Source of the DNA: Francisella sp. SYW-9 | GTDB lineage: Bacteria; Pseudomonadota; Gammaproteobacteria; Francisellales; Francisellaceae | Assembly (NCBI RefSeq): GCF_008711465.1 | Contig: NZ_VXKQ01000033.1 | Span: 1-54,016 of the forward strand | Direction: 5' to 3' | Length of the DNA: 54,016 nt | Part shown: positions 1 to 8,560 of the stretch, piece after piece | How the letters are laid out: each line of letters begins with the position of its first letter | Numbering within the stretch: position 1 is the stretch's first letter | Translations under genes and position numbers: made by a program | The notes under the pieces: generated by a model | Database searches by the model: none | What the model saw: only the letters and a program-made list of their open reading frames with translations | Told to the model about the DNA's origin: nothing

Positions 1-160
1 GGCTGTGGTTTTATTTACTGATACTAATTCTGATGCAGTTAGCGCTGTACTTCCTGCTATAAATAACTCTATTAATTTGTCTTGCTTGTATGAACTTAAT
101 CTACTTTTTCTCATCAAAACCATCCTAACATAACTTAGTTATCTAGGACAGCCCCAAAAG
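1..160 (-). mobile_element. IS1016/ISXO2-like (IS1595-family) insertion sequence, 5' end, cut by window edge
   Basis: The minus strand holds the first 38 codons of a transposase starting at 114 (MRKSRLSSYKQDKLIELF...), an N-terminal region I recognise from IS1016/ISXO2-type transposases that are common in Francisella. An in-frame ATG three codons earlier (123) is a possible alternative start. Outside the gene lies a terminal inverted repeat reading CTTTTGGGGCTGTCCTAG from position 160 inward. The same sequence, with a 3-nt insertion, begins at 53807 at the other end of the window. The element continues off the left edge, so its integrity cannot be judged. The exact ISfinder name is not assigned. 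Confidence 0.8.
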
Positions 161-225
161 ATTTTTGAAAATGTATGTGAATCTTATAAGTATTTGATAA
201 CTGTATTACAAGTACATATATCTAT

Positions 226-1431
226 TTATGCTTTTTTATTAGTAGAAAAATATATATTATGCGTAACACACAAAAATAATATAAAAGATAAAACTATAAA
301 AAATAATTGTTGGATTGAAATATCTATTTGTAAGCTTTTTAACTCATTACTAGAAATTAAGTAGCTTGCTAAGCTTCCAAAAGAAAACTTAATTAGATTA
401 GCTATTGCATTTCCAGAGCCATATCCAAAATTCAAAGTATTTAATGCAATTGATGTTACTAGTATATTTGTTGATACAAAACATCCAGTTGCTAATAGAT
501 TAAACACAATAAAGATATAAATATTATTATATAAATTAGATAGAATAATATTTATTATTAAGAATAAAATAGCTAATAAAAAATATATAAGTATTACTTT
601 ATATTGATTATTCTTATTCACTTTCTTTCTTACATAATAGCTGCTTAATATAACACCTAATATATTCAAACCAAATAGTAAGCAATATTGTATATACCCT
701 AGTTTCAAGTAGCTTATTATCAATATAGATGATGAGCTTATAAAGCTAAACATTGCAGCAAATGATAAGCCTATAACTATTGTAAAGAGTATAAAAGGAA
801 GATTTTGGAAATGCTTTATATACGTTCTAATGTTAGAAAGAATTGATACTTCCTTTTTTTCTTGATTTATAGTTTCAGGAATAAAAAATGAAAGAATTAA
901 TAGCACAACTCCATATATAGTTAAAAAATGGAATATATTCTTCCAATCATTGGTTTGATATATAATGAAACTCCCAATAATAGGCGCTACAATAGGAGCT
1001 ATCATGAAAGTCATTGTTATTGTTGACATCATCTTAGTAAGTCTATTACCCTTATAGCAATCTCTTAAAATAGCCATAGAAATAATGGCTCCTGATGAAT
1101 CTCCTAAGCCCTGGATAAAACGCATAATAAGTAACATCTTATAATTAACGCTTATAGAGCATAAAATAGAACTTGCTAGATAAATGATAATCCCTATTAT
1201 TAGTGGCTTTCTTCTACCAAATCTATCTGTGATAGCTCCCCAAAGTAGCATACCAATAGCAAAACCTAAAAAATATGTAGATATAGACTTTGTTAAATCA
1301 TGGTCAGATACACCAAAATAGCTACCTATTTCTTTGAAGGCTGGCATATATGCATCAATTGCAAAAGGTGGTAAAGCAGCAAATATAGTAATTACAAAAA
1401 CTAAAGATAAACTACCTTTTCTAATAGTCAC
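226..1431 (-). CDS. Bcr/CflA-type MFS drug efflux transporter
   Basis: This is a 401-residue, 12-helix inner-membrane major facilitator of the DHA1 Bcr/CflA group, a family that exports drugs or small metabolites by proton antiport. Family signatures are visible: the N-terminal PPFAIDAYMPAF, motif A in the loop between helices 2 and 3 (GAITDRFGRRKP, about residues 65-76), and the helix 4 region MRFIQGLGDSSGAIISMAI followed by RDCYKG. Length is normal for the family and no lesions are seen. The gene is a single transcription unit just inside the left IS, with about 65 bp between its stop and the IS terminus. Substrate cannot be read from sequence. Confidence 0.85.
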   Translation of the reverse strand: MTIRKGSLSLVFVITIFAALPPFAIDAYMPAFKEIGSYFGVSDHDLTKSISTYFLGFAIGMLLWGAITDRFGRRKPLIIGIIIYLASSILCSISVNYKMLLIMRFIQGLGDSSGAIISMAILRDCYKGNRLTKMMSTITMTFMIAPIVAPIIGSFIIYQTNDWKNIFHFLTIYGVVLLILSFFIPETINQEKKEVSILSNIRTYIKHFQNLPFILFTIVIGLSFAAMFSFISSSSILIISYLKLGYIQYCLLFGLNILGVILSSYYVRKKVNKNNQYKVILIYFLLAILFLIINIILSNLYNNIYIFIVFNLLATGCFVSTNILVTSIALNTLNFGYGSGNAIANLIKFSFGSLASYLISSNELKSLQIDISIQQLFFIVLSFILFLCVTHNIYFSTNKKA

Positions 1432-1524
1432 AAGATTATCTTAAAAAAGAAGTAAAAATTCCCGAGAGTATAACTTAAATATTGAGTATAATAAAGTTTT
1501 TAAGAGCTATTATATTTTAAGCTT

Positions 1525-2919
1525 TTAAAAGCCTATCTCACTCCAAATATTATATAATAGCTCTCCAAAAAGAGTATTTGCCCAAGCAAACCACTTTCTA
1601 GTATAGTCATATTGATTATCTTTGTTGATCCCTTCATGCATAAAATATGTTTCTGCATGAGAACTTTTCAAATATTTAATGCACTGCTTTATTTCTGATA
1701 GATCATTTGAAGTTAGAGCTTGAATAACTATAGCGATTGGCCAAACATACCCTCTACCAGTATGAATACTTCCTATCCCTGTTAGGTCTTTTCCATCAAA
1801 AAACCATGGATTATTCTCTGATAGTAAGAACTTGCGCGTATTTCGATATAACTCATCATTCTTATCGATACACCCTAAATATGGTAATGAAATTAAACTA
1901 GGAACATTTGCATCATCCATCAATATATGACTACCATATCCATCAACTTCATAAGCAAGAATCTTACCAAACTTTTTATGCTCTACAACACCATACTCAT
2001 ATATAGCACTATCAACCTCTTCTGCTAAAGCTTTACACTGATTTGCAAAGTCAAAATCCTCATACACTTCAGATGATATTTCAGCTAGCTGTTTCAAAGA
2101 TTTAACTGCATAAAAGTTTGCTGGAATCAAAAATGGTAAAATTGTTGCATCATCAGAAGGTCTAAATGATGATGCTATTAATCCAACTGGATTAACAGGA
2201 TATCCTAAACCATTATCTGCTAACGTATCTGTTGCAACTGGCGTAACTCTCTGAAAAGAATAATCTTTCTCAGAATCTTTACGCTGCTGATCCTTAAAAG
2301 TTCTATATATAAGTTTTGCTGACTCTAGCCAACTAGTATTAAAAACACTATTATCTTCTACTTTTTGATAATACATATACGACAGTCTAACGTGACTACA
2401 AAGAGAGTCAAGCTCCCATTTTCTCTCATGTAACTCTGGCTTCATATCTGTAAGATCATCCTGCCATGGAGATCCTTCATCTGCCTTATTAAAGGCATTG
2501 GCATAAGGGTCAATCAAAATATACTTAGATTGTCTATTTATGACTCCCTCAATCATTTTTTTTAACTTATTATCTTGATTAACAAGCGATATATAAGGAG
2601 TAACTTGAGCAGTAGAATCTCTTAGCCACATAGCATCGATATCTCCAGTAATCACATATGTATCTGGAGAGGATGAGTCTTCATCATAGTATACTGTTGT
2701 GTCAAGCGTATTTGGAAAACAGTTCTCAAATAGTCTAGCTAACTCTTTATCCTTAGCTTTAGACTTAACTTCTTCTATTAAATTATTAACTGCATCTGAC
2801 GTAAAGAGTCTCTTCTCAGGTCGAGATGAACCCAATAAATTTACAATTTCATCTGATGTATAAATATCAGTAGTAATCTTACCACTGGCTTTATCATACT
2901 TGTACAATGAATCACTCAT
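1525..2919 (-). CDS. GH125 family exo-alpha-1,6-mannosidase-like glycosidase
   Basis: This 464-residue protein has no signal peptide and is likely cytoplasmic. It carries the hallmark segment of glycoside hydrolase family 125 (metal-independent alpha-mannosidases): TGDIDAMWLRDSTAQV at about residues 91-106. It also has a late conserved block, MHEGIN followed by YTRKWFAWANTLFGELL, at about residues 427-455; the Glu in HEG fits the family's catalytic base region. Characterised members release terminal non-reducing alpha-1,6-mannose. Its start lies 3 nt after the stop of the upstream MFS gene, so the two form an operon, consistent with import of a mannoside followed by intracellular hydrolysis. 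The substrate link to the transporter is inference. Confidence 0.85.
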   Translation of the reverse strand: MSDSLYKYDKASGKITTDIYTSDEIVNLLGSSRPEKRLFTSDAVNNLIEEVKSKAKDKELARLFENCFPNTLDTTVYYDEDSSSPDTYVITGDIDAMWLRDSTAQVTPYISLVNQDNKLKKMIEGVINRQSKYILIDPYANAFNKADEGSPWQDDLTDMKPELHERKWELDSLCSHVRLSYMYYQKVEDNSVFNTSWLESAKLIYRTFKDQQRKDSEKDYSFQRVTPVATDTLADNGLGYPVNPVGLIASSFRPSDDATILPFLIPANFYAVKSLKQLAEISSEVYEDFDFANQCKALAEEVDSAIYEYGVVEHKKFGKILAYEVDGYGSHILMDDANVPSLISLPYLGCIDKNDELYRNTRKFLLSENNPWFFDGKDLTGIGSIHTGRGYVWPIAIVIQALTSNDLSEIKQCIKYLKSSHAETYFMHEGINKDNQYDYTRKWFAWANTLFGELLYNIWSEIGF

Positions 2920-2922
2920 ATT

Positions 2923-4179
2923 CTAATCAACCTTTGTTTTATGTAAAAATTTGTAATACGGAATAACTAAGATTATTAATATAATCAATGGAATAATTGT
3001 CGAAACCTTAAACCCTTGGACTCCTCCTAAAGAATCCATCATATAGCCAATACCTCTTGCTGTAGCACTTGATGCTAATGCAAAGACTATCGTAACAACA
3101 GTCATTACTAAAGCTTGCTTCTCTTTTGAGGTCCTACTTAATATAGATGAACTAAGAACTGGAGTTGTTGGCGCATAAAAGAAACCAAATGCTGGTAATA
3201 TTATTGACATAATAGACACTTCGCTAAGATCTGTAATTTCATGTCCAGAAGCATGTATCGAGAACAAAACTATAACTAAAAATACAAATCCCACTACATA
3301 GTAGCATAGCAGCATCTTATGCCACTTCATATATTTTAATAATACAAAAGCAACTATCCTACCTGCAAAAGCGGCAAGCCCACCAAAACTAGCAATTTTC
3401 AAACTTAGAGCAGGAGATAGATGTAAAGCATCTTGATAAAATCCAGGTAGCCAAGCACTAAATCCCATCTCTAAAACACTACCAATAAAAATCATAACTA
3501 TTGCAGCGATTACTAACTTACTTTTACAGATATTAAGAATATCTTTTATCTGTTCTTTTACAGGTGCTGCTTTTTCTTTTTCTAATGCACTCTCATCAAT
3601 TCTGACAAACATCCAAACAATTATATTTATAATACCTATGACTGCATATAAGTACAAAAAATCTAACCAGTGATTAGTACTGCTAGACATAAAGAAAGCT
3701 ATTATCCACATACCAGCCATACCCGCAATCATCCAAGTAGCTTCTAATAAAGAAAGTAACCCTGCTTGCTCATTTTCTTCCTTACTAATAATAGCCGCAG
3801 ATGCATAAATACAAACTTTCATACCAACTAGAACAATTCCTGTACCAATTAAGAAAAGCTTAACTATCCAGTATGAGTCAATAATTGGTGTTATCACTGA
3901 TAACAGTACCATTATAGAAAGTATTGTTATAATTGATTTTCTATAGCCAAGTCGCAAAATAAAAGAAAATGCTATAAATGAAAACCCTATAACTGTAAAG
4001 TTTTGATAGCTTTCTAAAGTTCCAGCTGATGTTAATGATGCATGGAAATAGTTTGATCCTTGCATAATGAATGTGGAAAGAGTCCCACAAAACAAACTAA
4101 AGACCCACACTGTGAAAATTAATGCTACCTTAGTTATAGTTGTATTAGTAACTTTTTTGGGCACAGCAATATCACTCAT
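2923..4179 (-). CDS. MFS transporter, TsgA/FucP-like, co-operonic with the GH125 glycosidase
   Basis: This is a 418-residue polytopic membrane protein with about 12 hydrophobic helices and a charged central loop (IDESALEKEKAAPVKEQ, about residues 193-209) between the two six-helix bundles. Overall organisation and phrases such as ATWMIAGMAGMWIIAF resemble the TsgA-like branch of the fucose:H+ symporter group. It is the first gene of a two-gene unit with the alpha-mannosidase-like enzyme, so import of a mannose-containing sugar is the simplest proposal. About 175 bp of AT-rich sequence upstream separates it from the oxidase gene and should hold the promoter. Family-level call is good; substrate is inferred. 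Confidence 0.75.
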   Translation of the reverse strand: MSDIAVPKKVTNTTITKVALIFTVWVFSLFCGTLSTFIMQGSNYFHASLTSAGTLESYQNFTVIGFSFIAFSFILRLGYRKSIITILSIMVLLSVITPIIDSYWIVKLFLIGTGIVLVGMKVCIYASAAIISKEENEQAGLLSLLEATWMIAGMAGMWIIAFFMSSSTNHWLDFLYLYAVIGIINIIVWMFVRIDESALEKEKAAPVKEQIKDILNICKSKLVIAAIVMIFIGSVLEMGFSAWLPGFYQDALHLSPALSLKIASFGGLAAFAGRIVAFVLLKYMKWHKMLLCYYVVGFVFLVIVLFSIHASGHEITDLSEVSIMSIILPAFGFFYAPTTPVLSSSILSRTSKEKQALVMTVVTIVFALASSATARGIGYMMDSLGGVQGFKVSTIIPLIILIILVIPYYKFLHKTKVD

Positions 4180-4355
4180 ACTAACTCCTATGTAATATCA
4201 AATGCAAATTAATAAGGTTTAAAATATTGAATATTTTTAAAATTCATAAATTTACAGATTAGCATAAACCTAACTAAGAATTAGATATTTTATAGCGTAA
4301 TATATGCCTACATAATGTTTTTAATACTATTTGAATTAATGTTTTGTAAAACTTT

Positions 4356-5492
4356 TTAATTGAACCTTAATGGATCAAAAACTTTATAACACCTTTTATT
4401 TTCAATATTTAATATATAATCCGAAACCATACTCCCAAAAGCAGGAGCATGCTTACAACCATGACCATTAAATCCAACAGCTACCCAAATATTATCATCA
4501 ACCTTACCAACTAAAGGTAGCCCATCTTTTGTCAAACCATATTCACACATAGACAACTCAGGCTTAAAATCACTATTTAAATTTGGGAAGTTCTTTTTAA
4601 TCTTTTTAGTTAAAGTTTTGCTAATTTTATCTGCAAATTCTTGATCTGTTAAACTAGTATCATCATATAAGTGACAATTATGTAAACCTGCTTTGATATA
4701 ACATTTGTTATTGATATACTCTGACATTGCGTACATTTCAAAATGGTTATTTACTATTTCTATATATGTATTATTTAGATTTGAATTTTTCAATTCGTAG
4801 TAAAAGACTGGTATTCTTTGTCTAGATAGAGTTAAATTATATTGTTGTAAAATACCAGAATTAGCATTAGTCGCATAAATCAGCTTCTTTGTTCTAATAG
4901 TTTTTATAGCATCTTGGCTTTTTATTTCAATCTCTATAAACTCTTTATTCTTGTTATGTCTTATGAGCCTGTAATTCCAAAAGAACTCTAAATCATTTTT
5001 AAGCAAACCATAGTAAGTTTTTATTATTTCACTAGGATTTAATATGCCTAACATATTTTGAGAATTATTTTTCTCAATAATAGCTTTTTCTAATGGTTGG
5101 AGTTGTCTGAAATAGCAGTCAATAACTTGCTGCTGCCTACCCCGAATAATATCAACCTCAACATTATGTTCTATAGAAGAAGATATAATCTCTTTTAATA
5201 ATTGACTATCCTGACCAACAACAATGCATTTGTTCGGCTTATGAATCTTAGGATTGTGCTTAGCTAACTCTCTATACTCACTATTTGAAAACGGTAACAT
5301 ACTATAATACTCACGACATTCAGATCCTATTGAGCGCCCACCTATTCTTGATCCTCCAATACTTGATTTAGTTGGAATATAGTCTGATGCTTGCTCTATT
5401 ACTGCTATCTTTTGTGAAAATGATTTATTTAGATGATAAGCAATACTACTACCAATTAATCCAAATCCTATAATTACAACATCAAAATCCAT
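4356..5492 (-). CDS. FAD-dependent amine oxidase, SolA/monomeric sarcosine oxidase-like
   Basis: This 378-residue flavoprotein is of the DAO family. It begins with a Rossmann FAD motif (VVIIGFGLIGSSIAYHL, residues 5-21). Near the C-terminus, CEYGLTKDGLP places Cys316 where monomeric sarcosine oxidase and N-methyltryptophan oxidase carry the cysteine that binds FAD covalently. GFNGHGCKHAP places Lys347 where those enzymes have their conserved active-site lysine. The likely reaction is oxidative demethylation of an N-methyl amino acid or oxidation of a related secondary amine, with release of H2O2. A strong AGGAG ribosome site precedes the ATG. It is divergent from an aromatic amino acid permease, which would suit an N-methyl aromatic substrate, but that is inference. 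Confidence 0.75.
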   Translation of the reverse strand: MDFDVVIIGFGLIGSSIAYHLNKSFSQKIAVIEQASDYIPTKSSIGGSRIGGRSIGSECREYYSMLPFSNSEYRELAKHNPKIHKPNKCIVVGQDSQLLKEIISSSIEHNVEVDIIRGRQQQVIDCYFRQLQPLEKAIIEKNNSQNMLGILNPSEIIKTYYGLLKNDLEFFWNYRLIRHNKNKEFIEIEIKSQDAIKTIRTKKLIYATNANSGILQQYNLTLSRQRIPVFYYELKNSNLNNTYIEIVNNHFEMYAMSEYINNKCYIKAGLHNCHLYDDTSLTDQEFADKISKTLTKKIKKNFPNLNSDFKPELSMCEYGLTKDGLPLVGKVDDNIWVAVGFNGHGCKHAPAFGSMVSDYILNIENKRCYKVFDPLRFN

Positions 5493-5803
5493 ATAACTCT
5501 CCTAAGGAGTAGCAACCCACCACAAACACAAAGATAATAAAATATCTTTCAACAAATCAAAATTAGATATCTAGCTATAAAAATATTATCACTTTCCTAA
5601 CATTTTGATAAATAGAATAATGACAAACATATAAAAAATTTTTTAGACCATTATTTTGAATTTTTATTCATCTAAGAAATATCCTCATACATAACGAACC
5701 TCCAACAATAACTTGGTTAAATATCATGTTTTAATCATAAAAATATTCCAATATAGTAATTTTTAAACTACCATTATAGAATAATTATTCAAATAAATGA
5801 AAT
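5493..5803. promoter_or_regulatory. Divergent intergenic region, flavin oxidase / aromatic permease, with a 12-bp palindrome
   Basis: No gene is seen in these 311 bp. The oxidase ribosome site AGGAG lies inside a small CTCCTAAGGAG palindrome at its left edge. A perfect palindrome GAATAATTATTC occupies 5779-5790, 13 bp before the permease ATG, where a repressor could block translation initiation or transcription. Palindromes of this size made only of A/T with two G/C ends arise fairly often by chance in DNA this AT-rich, so the operator call is weak. Confidence 0.3.
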
Positions 5804-6958
5804 ATGAAACAGCTTGTAGGTATATTTTTGATTATTGGTTCAACTATAGGTGGTGGTATTATTGGCCTACCTATAGCTGCTGTTAACTTAGGATTTGTAG
5901 GGAGCCTATTAGCAATATGCTTAGTATGGTTAATAATGACATTTACAGGATTATGTATATTAAAAATCTCATATAATATGCCTGTCAAACATAACACATA
6001 CTATTCTTTATCCACTAAGTTCCTAAATTTTAAAGGAGCTAAGATTAGCGTTTTTAGCAGTTATTTACTAATCTTATATTTAACACTAACTACCTACATA
6101 TCAGGGATTAGTTCATCTATAAGTTTATACTTCTCACAAAATAGTAATTTAAGTTATTTACTATCTGGAGTAACTCTTATCTTCATACTAGGTGGGATTA
6201 CAACATATAACTCTAGAATTGTAATTAAAAGCAATGTCATATTTGTAATAACCAAATTATCTCTTATTATCATAGCTATATTTCTGATCTTTTATACAAC
6301 AAAGAAGGTCGATATAAATGTTGATGGTTATCCTATTGAGTCAATAGGAGCATTATCATTTCTGTTTGTATTATTTAATGCTTTTGGTTACCACTTTATT
6401 ATTCCAAGTTTAGTAAAATTTTATAATCAGCATATTTCATTTAAATCATTTGTATTTTTACTTATTTTTAGTACAACATTAATAGCTTTTATTTATCTAG
6501 CGTGGATCTTAGCAATATTCTTTACAATACCTGCAGAAGGTAGTCATGGAATGCTAAATATTTATAACAGTAAAAATCAACTAATAGCTTTTAATAATAG
6601 CATCAGCTTTTTCACTCAGTCATATACTATTAGTGATATGTTAAGTGCTTTTCAGCTAATATCGATGGTAGGATCTTTTTGCTGTATATCAATAGGTGTA
6701 ATTGATGCGCTAAAAGATGCCTTCGGACAAAATGCCTATCTTAAAGTTCTAATTTGTACTTATTTACCGCCACTTATTTTAATGTGTCTATCACAAAACA
6801 TGTTTCTAATTGCGATGTCACTTGCTGGAGTACTAACATTCTATGTTGAGGTATTTGTACCAATTTTAGGAATTAAAAATTATTATAAGTTTTCTAAAGA
6901 GAAAGGAAATAAATCATTATTTGCTGGTCAATATTCAAAGCTTTTAGTTAAATCTTGA
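5804..6958 (+). CDS. Aromatic amino acid permease (HAAAP family, TyrP/Mtr-like)
   Basis: This 384-residue inner-membrane protein has about 11 hydrophobic helices. It opens with the HAAAP signature GIFLIIGSTIGGGIIGLPIA (residues 6-25), the first helix of the tryptophan/tyrosine permease family, which imports aromatic amino acids with protons. Other family-like segments include SFLFVLFNAFGYHFIIPSLVKF (about residues 185-206). The ribosome site is weak. Francisella genomes carry several such permeases. The divergent N-methyl-amino-acid oxidase-like gene is a plausible functional partner. Its stop is convergent with the lipoprotein gene at 7016. Confidence 0.85.
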   Translation: MKQLVGIFLIIGSTIGGGIIGLPIAAVNLGFVGSLLAICLVWLIMTFTGLCILKISYNMPVKHNTYYSLSTKFLNFKGAKISVFSSYLLILYLTLTTYISGISSSISLYFSQNSNLSYLLSGVTLIFILGGITTYNSRIVIKSNVIFVITKLSLIIIAIFLIFYTTKKVDINVDGYPIESIGALSFLFVLFNAFGYHFIIPSLVKFYNQHISFKSFVFLLIFSTTLIAFIYLAWILAIFFTIPAEGSHGMLNIYNSKNQLIAFNNSISFFTQSYTISDMLSAFQLISMVGSFCCISIGVIDALKDAFGQNAYLKVLICTYLPPLILMCLSQNMFLIAMSLAGVLTFYVEVFVPILGIKNYYKFSKEKGNKSLFAGQYSKLLVKS

Positions 6959-6972
6959 GACAAATTTAGAAT

Positions 6973-7012
6973 AAAAAAAACAGTACTTATTCACCATTTA
7001 ACTTAAGTACTT
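6973..7012 (-). terminator. Rho-independent terminator of the lipoprotein gene
   Basis: Read on the minus strand, an 8-bp stem TAGT-free hairpin made of AGTACTTA (6982-6989) and TAAGTACT (7004-7011) is followed by a run of eight T residues (6973-6980 on the complement). It begins 4 bp after the stop codon of the lipoprotein gene. The stem is AT-rich, with only two G/C pairs. There is no T-run on the plus-strand side, so it serves mainly the minus-strand gene. Confidence 0.55.
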
Positions 7013-7015
7013 ATA

Positions 7016-7756
7016 CTAAGATGAACTCTTTTTTAGATCTTGATACAGTAGCATAGCTACTGACGTAGTAGATATTAATGATTTGTCTTCTTGATTAACT
7101 GATTTACTAATCCAAACATTACCGCTATTTATAACTTTTACCGCTCCAATAGGATCGCCATTTATTGAGAATACATAACCTGTTGCTTGGCCCATTGACA
7201 AAGAGCTTGTAGAGAATTTATCTACTCCTGAAATATCAATAGCTGTTTTACCATCTGTTACATTTCCTTGTAAGGTATTAGAATCGTAAGATTGTGACAT
7301 AATAATTGCTGCCACTTCAGCATTATTATTCCCTGTTATTTTACAAACCAATTGTGGATCAGAAGATGATTCTATACTTAGTTTACCTCCCAAAAACTCA
7401 CCTAGTGTCGCATGATCCCAGCTTGCAGCAGATACACATTCTACCGCCCATAAATTTCTACCCGACTCATCAATTGAAAACTCATATTTTTGTTCTACTT
7501 TAGATGAACCGTAACCTAATATAGTTGCTCCGCTTCTCTTAGTCCACCCTCTGTGAATATTAGAAACATGGTATTTACCAAAATTAAACTCACCACTAAA
7601 GTCAGAAAAAGCTCGTCCCTCCACCGACATTTTAGTTGAGTTATTTTCTAGCTGCATTGGCATAGCCATATGCGCAGCACAGCCATCCAATATGATCGTT
7701 AAGAAAATACCGCAAATTACTATATAACAATTTTTTTTCGTAAATAGCTTATACAT
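7016..7756 (-). CDS. Putative secreted lipoprotein of unknown function
   Basis: I do not recognise this 246-residue protein. It starts with a basic segment and a hydrophobic stretch (YIVICGIFLTIILDGC), giving a lipobox-like LDGC near residue 26, so it is likely a lipoprotein exported by Sec and processed by signal peptidase II. The mature part has no helices or repeats and looks beta-rich, with two further Cys in the middle (VECVSA and LVCKI) that could form a disulfide. I prefer the ATG at 7756; a GTG four codons earlier at 7768 is possible. It has a hairpin terminator directly after the stop and is not in an operon. Confidence 0.6.
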   Translation of the reverse strand: MYKLFTKKNCYIVICGIFLTIILDGCAAHMAMPMQLENNSTKMSVEGRAFSDFSGEFNFGKYHVSNIHRGWTKRSGATILGYGSSKVEQKYEFSIDESGRNLWAVECVSAASWDHATLGEFLGGKLSIESSSDPQLVCKITGNNNAEVAAIIMSQSYDSNTLQGNVTDGKTAIDISGVDKFSTSSLSMGQATGYVFSINGDPIGAVKVINSGNVWISKSVNQEDKSLISTTSVAMLLYQDLKKSSS

Positions 7757-7849
7757 CAAAAACCCCACAAATTAAATTAAAGACCTAATTATATATAAAA
7801 ACTAAATATACGGAAGTAAAATCGGATATTTAATTTTGGCAAACTACGT

Positions 7850-8533
7850 TCAATTTATAGAATATTTTGATATTATAGAATCAACTAAACAAGCAGCTGA
7901 ATCTATTGCTACTATACCATTTCTACTAGAAGCACTATTAACTACTGTCGTTATATCAGTACAACCTATAATTATAGATTGAACACCTTTTTCTTTAACT
8001 TTCTTGATAAGATCGTTTGCTTTAACATTAACCAAACTATCATCTCCCACTTTCATAGCAGAGATTAACTTATTCACATCATCTTGCCAAGCAGTTTCAA
8101 AAATAAAAGGGACTCCTGCTTTTTCAAATCCATTTTGATAAACATTTGACTCGAAAGTACTTTGAGTTGCAAATAAAGTTACATTTCCTAGATTATCCGA
8201 TAGTTTAGCTAAGGTTGCATCTATCATATTTAGCAATGGTACGTCAATTGCTGCTTGAAGTTGCTCGAAATACCTATGAGCAGTATTACATGGCATTGCA
8301 ATTATCTCAGCTCCCCAACCTTCTAATTTACATAACCCTTGAGCTATTGAGCTTTCTAATTCTTTATGATTTATTTCACGATCTAAATAAAAAGGGGTTG
8401 GTAATGAATATATAACAACATGTGGATAATCTATATCATGAATTGCATTAAACTTTTTTCTCCACGCAACCATTAGAGCATCTATAAATGGTGCTGTTGA
8501 CATTGGTCCCATACCTGCAAGTATACCAATCAT
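7850..8533 (-). CDS. Aspartate/glutamate racemase family protein
   Basis: This 227-residue cytoplasmic enzyme belongs to the PLP-independent amino acid racemase family. The family uses two cysteines as acid and base, and both are present in their usual contexts: MPCNTAHRYF (Cys82) and IIGCTDITTVV (Cys191). The N-terminus MIGILAGMGPMST is typical of the aspartate racemase/YgeA branch rather than of MurI. It lies 27 bp downstream of dnaE on the same strand with an AAGGTGA ribosome site, so it is probably co-transcribed with it. D-aspartate, D-glutamate or another D-amino acid is the expected product; specificity cannot be read from sequence. Confidence 0.8.
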   Translation of the reverse strand: MIGILAGMGPMSTAPFIDALMVAWRKKFNAIHDIDYPHVVIYSLPTPFYLDREINHKELESSIAQGLCKLEGWGAEIIAMPCNTAHRYFEQLQAAIDVPLLNMIDATLAKLSDNLGNVTLFATQSTFESNVYQNGFEKAGVPFIFETAWQDDVNKLISAMKVGDDSLVNVKANDLIKKVKEKGVQSIIIGCTDITTVVNSASSRNGIVAIDSAACLVDSIISKYSIN

Positions 8534-8560
8534 AGACTTTTCACCTTTTTGTTTTATATA

